Notes under the pieces: model-generated | Told to the model about the DNA's origin: nothing | Seen by the model: only the letters and a program-made list of their open reading frames with translations | Database searches by the model: none | Part shown: in pieces, positions 6,064 through 8,088 of the stretch | Layout of the letters: each line of letters begins with the position of its first letter | Position numbering within the stretch: the first letter of the stretch is position 1 | NCBI GenBank assembly: GCA_018825335.1 | Contig: JAHJEW010000079.1 | Span: 1 to 8,088, forward strand | Length of the DNA stretch: 8,088 bases | DNA from: Patescibacteria group bacterium | Lineage (GTDB): Bacteria; Patescibacteriota; Gracilibacteria; UBA1369 | Reading direction: 5' to 3' | Program-made: the position numbers and the translations under genes

Positions 6064-7794
6064 ATGCTTAAACGAAAACCACACCATTTTGGTATTTCCA
6101 TTTACCCTGCAAGGCTGGTCTTTATAGGGTTGGAAAAAGCACCCAAAGGGCCGGGAGAAACACCTAAAGGACATGGTATTCCAATAAATGTTGATGAAAA
6201 GCCGGATCCGGAAAAGGCAAAAGCCGAATCGGTACTGGAAAGCCCCGAAAGCAAAGATCTTTTCGAGGCGAAAAACTACGATAAACGTTACGGCTCATAT
6301 TACGTGTGCGAAAATCCGGACAATAAAGCTAGTTTCAGATTTCTTTCCTTTAAAAACCGCGGCGAATACCAAGGTCTGGCTCCGGAGCTGCGCGAAGACT
6401 ATTTAAGTAAGCATAACAACGAAATACAGGCCAACTATCAGAATGAAAAAGAGGCGTGGAAAAGAATGTCTCCGCTTCTAAGGGTGCCACGTTTGCGCCC
6501 TTCGCTAACCGATCGTCCGGAGCTCATGGTGGAAAAACCCGTATACGCGCTGGGCGGACGCGTAAGTGAAGGAATCGCCAAAAATTTCCGCCTCCCCGAA
6601 GGATCAAAAGCCAAAGTGGATTACATCCCCGGCGCTGATCCACAGGCCCTTTTACAGAATTTTGAAGCGCAGATAAAAACAATTTCCCCGGATGCGCTCA
6701 AAGGCGCGTCGGCTGTAGTAAGCTTTGACCCCGACCTGTTTGGATCGAAAATGCCGCATAAACAGTACGTGGAAGGCACAAAACAACTATTAACAAGGCT
6801 AAAACAACTTGGGATGGTCGTAACGATGCTATCGCCACTAAAAACCTGGAATTTTGAATTTAAAGATGTACCTTCTTATGACAAAAAGACCCCCGTCGAC
6901 AAAGAAGAAAACCGTGACCGCATAATGGCAAATAAACGCAGAAACGAATACTGGAAAGAATTGGCCGGTTTTAAAGAACAGAGACTCATAACTTCGCTTG
7001 TGGATCTGGGGGATACCGCGGCGGCGCAAGACACTATTGGCACAAATAAAGCCTTTCTGAGCACGGAAAAAGGACAACTCCTCAACGGAAAAGGCAACGA
7101 GCTGGCCGTAAATGCCGCCATTTTAGGAATAAACGCCGCAAACGGCTACGAAGCGGGCAATCTTGACAATGAAAGATACTGGCCGGGCGGCGAAGATTAC
7201 GAACTTGGCAAAACCACAATCACCGGAAAACAGGTAACAAGCGTTGTCGCCGGCGCACCTCTTGTATCGGAGGCGGAAAGAAAAGCGGCATACGAAAGGG
7301 TAAAACCAAAAGACCCGCTGGAACCGCTGCGCCATCTGGCAACAAACCTAATGGATGAGTCATTGTTTACTCAAAGCCACGATTATCTATACAAAGAATA
7401 CGAGCAGCAGCGCTTTATTCCGGGAATGTACGTCCATTCATATCCCGCAAAACGCGTGGTGCATGAAGCTTTCTACGCTCTAAAAGCCAAAAAGGCGGCC
7501 AACGAAGATGTAACGGAACAAACGCGTGAATTCACCCGCCTGGCCTCCAACGTTTACGTAAAACTGGCCCGGATAGCCATCATCCACGCCCGCGAACTTT
7601 TTGAAGATAAGACAGGACAGTTCCTTTCGTACAGAAAACAGGCATACGACCACGCAAAATCGTATGTGGAAAACGCCGAAAAAGCGAACAAATATTACCA
7701 CCTCTACGACAGCAATATTACAGGTCTGCAAAACGAGCTGGCCACATTTGAACAATCAAAGGAGTTTAAAGCCTGGGAGCAGTCAAAAGAATAA
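6064..7794 (+). CDS. Protein with a degenerate SGNH/GDSL hydrolase-like domain, probably catalytically inactive (576 aa)
   Basis: Cellular role unknown. Residues 1-156 form a Pro/Lys-rich start and a charged linker with no clear signal peptide (residues 9-23 are only mildly hydrophobic). Residues about 157-357 read like an SGNH hydrolase. PVYALGGRVSEGIAKNF (159-175) fits block I, where GDS is expected. IPGADPQALL (188-197) fits block II, with its Gly kept. ASAVVSFDPDLFG (215-227) fits block III, where GxND is expected. LLTRLKQLGMVVTMLSP (242-258) fits the strand after it. KGQLLNGKGNELAVNAA (336-352) fits block V, where DGxHLN is expected. The nucleophile Ser, the block III Asn and the Asp/His pair are all replaced, so hydrolysis by the usual mechanism is unlikely. 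Residues 400-576 are mostly charged helices. ATG 6064 is supported by the extended -10 six bases upstream. The fold call is pattern reading by eye, not a search; coding status is firm. Confidence 0.88.
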   Translation: MLKRKPHHFGISIYPARLVFIGLEKAPKGPGETPKGHGIPINVDEKPDPEKAKAESVLESPESKDLFEAKNYDKRYGSYYVCENPDNKASFRFLSFKNRGEYQGLAPELREDYLSKHNNEIQANYQNEKEAWKRMSPLLRVPRLRPSLTDRPELMVEKPVYALGGRVSEGIAKNFRLPEGSKAKVDYIPGADPQALLQNFEAQIKTISPDALKGASAVVSFDPDLFGSKMPHKQYVEGTKQLLTRLKQLGMVVTMLSPLKTWNFEFKDVPSYDKKTPVDKEENRDRIMANKRRNEYWKELAGFKEQRLITSLVDLGDTAAAQDTIGTNKAFLSTEKGQLLNGKGNELAVNAAILGINAANGYEAGNLDNERYWPGGEDYELGKTTITGKQVTSVVAGAPLVSEAERKAAYERVKPKDPLEPLRHLATNLMDESLFTQSHDYLYKEYEQQRFIPGMYVHSYPAKRVVHEAFYALKAKKAANEDVTEQTREFTRLASNVYVKLARIAIIHARELFEDKTGQFLSYRKQAYDHAKSYVENAEKANKYYHLYDSNITGLQNELATFEQSKEFKAWEQSKE

Positions 7795-7945
7795 AACCAA
7801 AAACCGGAAGTTATTTCGAGGGCGATTTTTGGCTTGTCTCCAACGGTTTACTTGGTCCGGGCCAAAACACGGACGGTAAAATGTAATATTTCCTCCCTGT
7901 CCAGATTGTATTTGTCTGGCTATTTTGGAAAATGTCAAATACTAC
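7795..7945. other. Non-coding gap with several inverted repeats
   Basis: No gene is apparent here. CCAAAAA (7797-7803) pairs with TTTTTGG (7826-7832) across 22 nt. GTCCG (7855-7859) pairs with CGGAC (7870-7874). TTGGTCC and GGGCCAA (7852-7865) form an imperfect palindrome. CCAGA (7901-7905) pairs with TCTGG (7915-7919), and GTATTTG (7908-7914) with CAAATAC (7936-7942). None is a textbook GC-rich terminator with a long T-run. Confidence 0.5.
7901..7926 (+). terminator. Possible weak intrinsic terminator
   Basis: CCAGA (7901-7905) and TCTGG (7915-7919) form a 5-bp stem, extendable by one T-G pair, followed by CTATTTT (7920-7926). The stem is short and the T-tract is interrupted, so this is weak. 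It is the only hairpin with a following T-rich tract between the 576-aa gene and the IS element. Confidence 0.3.
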
Positions 7946-8088
7946 CCCTTGAATTCTAGATCGAAACGCAACTGAAAGGACATCTCAGTTGGGAGTATGA
8001 TGATGAAGCAAACCATATCATATAACCCCAAAAAAGATGTCCCACAAACAGCTTAGCTCAAATGAACGTGTTGTGCTAGAAAGGCTTC
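7946..8088 (+). mobile_element. Left end of an IS30-family insertion sequence, truncated by the window edge
   Basis: A transposase start with IS30-family sequence begins at 8037. About 70-90 bp before it, the stretch around 7950-7975 (TTGAATTCTAGATCGAAACG, then CAACTG) resembles the left terminal repeat of IS30, recalled as containing TTCAATTGGTCAACGCAAC. The shared part is an ATTC block followed by AACGCAAC. The outer boundary cannot be fixed because the right end is outside the window; 7946 is an estimate. Just inside, CAACTGA (7969-7975) and TCAGTTG (7985-7991) form a 7-bp hairpin with a 9-nt loop in the transposase leader. Confidence 0.65.
8037..8088 (+). CDS. IS30-family transposase, N-terminal fragment
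   Basis: Only the first 17 codons are visible: MSHKQLSSNERVVLERL. The pattern of M, then K/Q-L, then x-x-x-E-R, then a hydrophobic helix is the typical N-terminus of IS30 transposases, which leads into a helix-turn-helix that binds the terminal repeats. ATG 8037 is the only ordinary start after the in-frame TGA at 8004. Its upstream sequence (ACCCCAAAAAAG) has neither a Shine-Dalgarno nor a -10 hexamer at the 6-nt position used by the other genes. TATAAC at 8021-8026 is a possible -10 slightly further upstream. The DDE catalytic domain lies beyond the window, so intactness cannot be judged. Confidence 0.78.
   Translation, partial: MSHKQLSSNERVVLERL

Noticed and set aside
6007..6064. carD and the 576-aa gene as one interrupted gene (same frame, one TAA between them)
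   Set aside because: CarD ends at its natural C-terminus, and a strong extended -10 plus ATG precedes the next gene. The 18 codons between have no conserved character I can see.
7601..7879. 92-codon open frame overlapping the end of the 576-aa gene
   Set aside because: It is mostly an out-of-frame shadow of the larger gene, with Lys/Thr/Arg-rich composition and no upstream signal. Its tail in the gap has no protein-like pattern.
1..8088. CRISPR array, tRNA or rRNA genes, stop-codon reassignment
   Set aside because: No regularly spaced repeats and no tRNA or rRNA sequence were seen by eye. TAA, TAG and TGA each end a gene normally.

Overview
The window looks like bacterial chromosome of moderate G+C using the standard stop codons: TAA, TGA and TAG each end a gene, and there is no sign of stop reassignment. 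It holds the 3' part of a type I restriction gene, four complete genes, and the first codons of an IS30-family transposase. Two of the four complete genes (871 and 576 aa) match nothing I can name from sequence. Large charged proteins without recognisable relatives, beside housekeeping-type genes, suggest an uncultivated lineage, perhaps Patescibacteria/CPR. That placement is inference, and no rRNA or tRNA is present to test it.

Layout. (1) 1-1800 (+): C-terminal 599 residues of HsdR, the motor/restriction subunit of a type I restriction-modification system. The window opens inside Walker A, so the nuclease domain, hsdM and hsdS lie upstream or elsewhere. (2) 1804-2508 (-): an AlkD-like HEAT-repeat DNA glycosylase, tail to tail with hsdR with only 3 bp between stop codons. 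(3) 2509-2624: divergent intergenic region with a consensus sigma-70 promoter (TTGACA, 16 bp, TATAAT) firing right. (4) 2625-5240 (+): 871-aa helix-rich soluble protein of unknown function. (5) 5356-6009 (+): CarD/CdnL-family RNA polymerase-binding regulator with an N-terminal extension of about 57 residues. (6) 6064-7794 (+): 576-aa protein whose middle third looks like an SGNH/GDSL hydrolase fold with its catalytic residues replaced. (7) 7795-7945: no gene, several inverted repeats. (8) about 7946-8088: left end of an IS30-family element running off the window.

Two observations stand out. First, none of the four complete genes has a convincing Shine-Dalgarno at its chosen ATG, and all four carry a -10-like hexamer exactly 6 nt upstream of it (TATTCT, TACATT, TATTCC, TATAAT). 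Two of these are extended -10 elements (TGnTATTCT, TGnTATAAT). That spacing would start the mRNA at or beside the AUG, so leaderless expression may be normal in this genome. The IS30 transposase lacks the signature at that position. Second, the 576-aa protein appears to be a pseudo-SGNH hydrolase: GDS has become GGR, GxND has become FDPD and DGxH has become KGQL, while the flanking framework is kept. This points to a binding or structural role.

The 871-aa protein, CarD and the pseudo-hydrolase lie on the same strand with gaps of 115 and 54 bp, but each may have its own promoter. Joint function is therefore only a possibility. HsdR and AlkD are separate genome-defence and DNA-repair functions.
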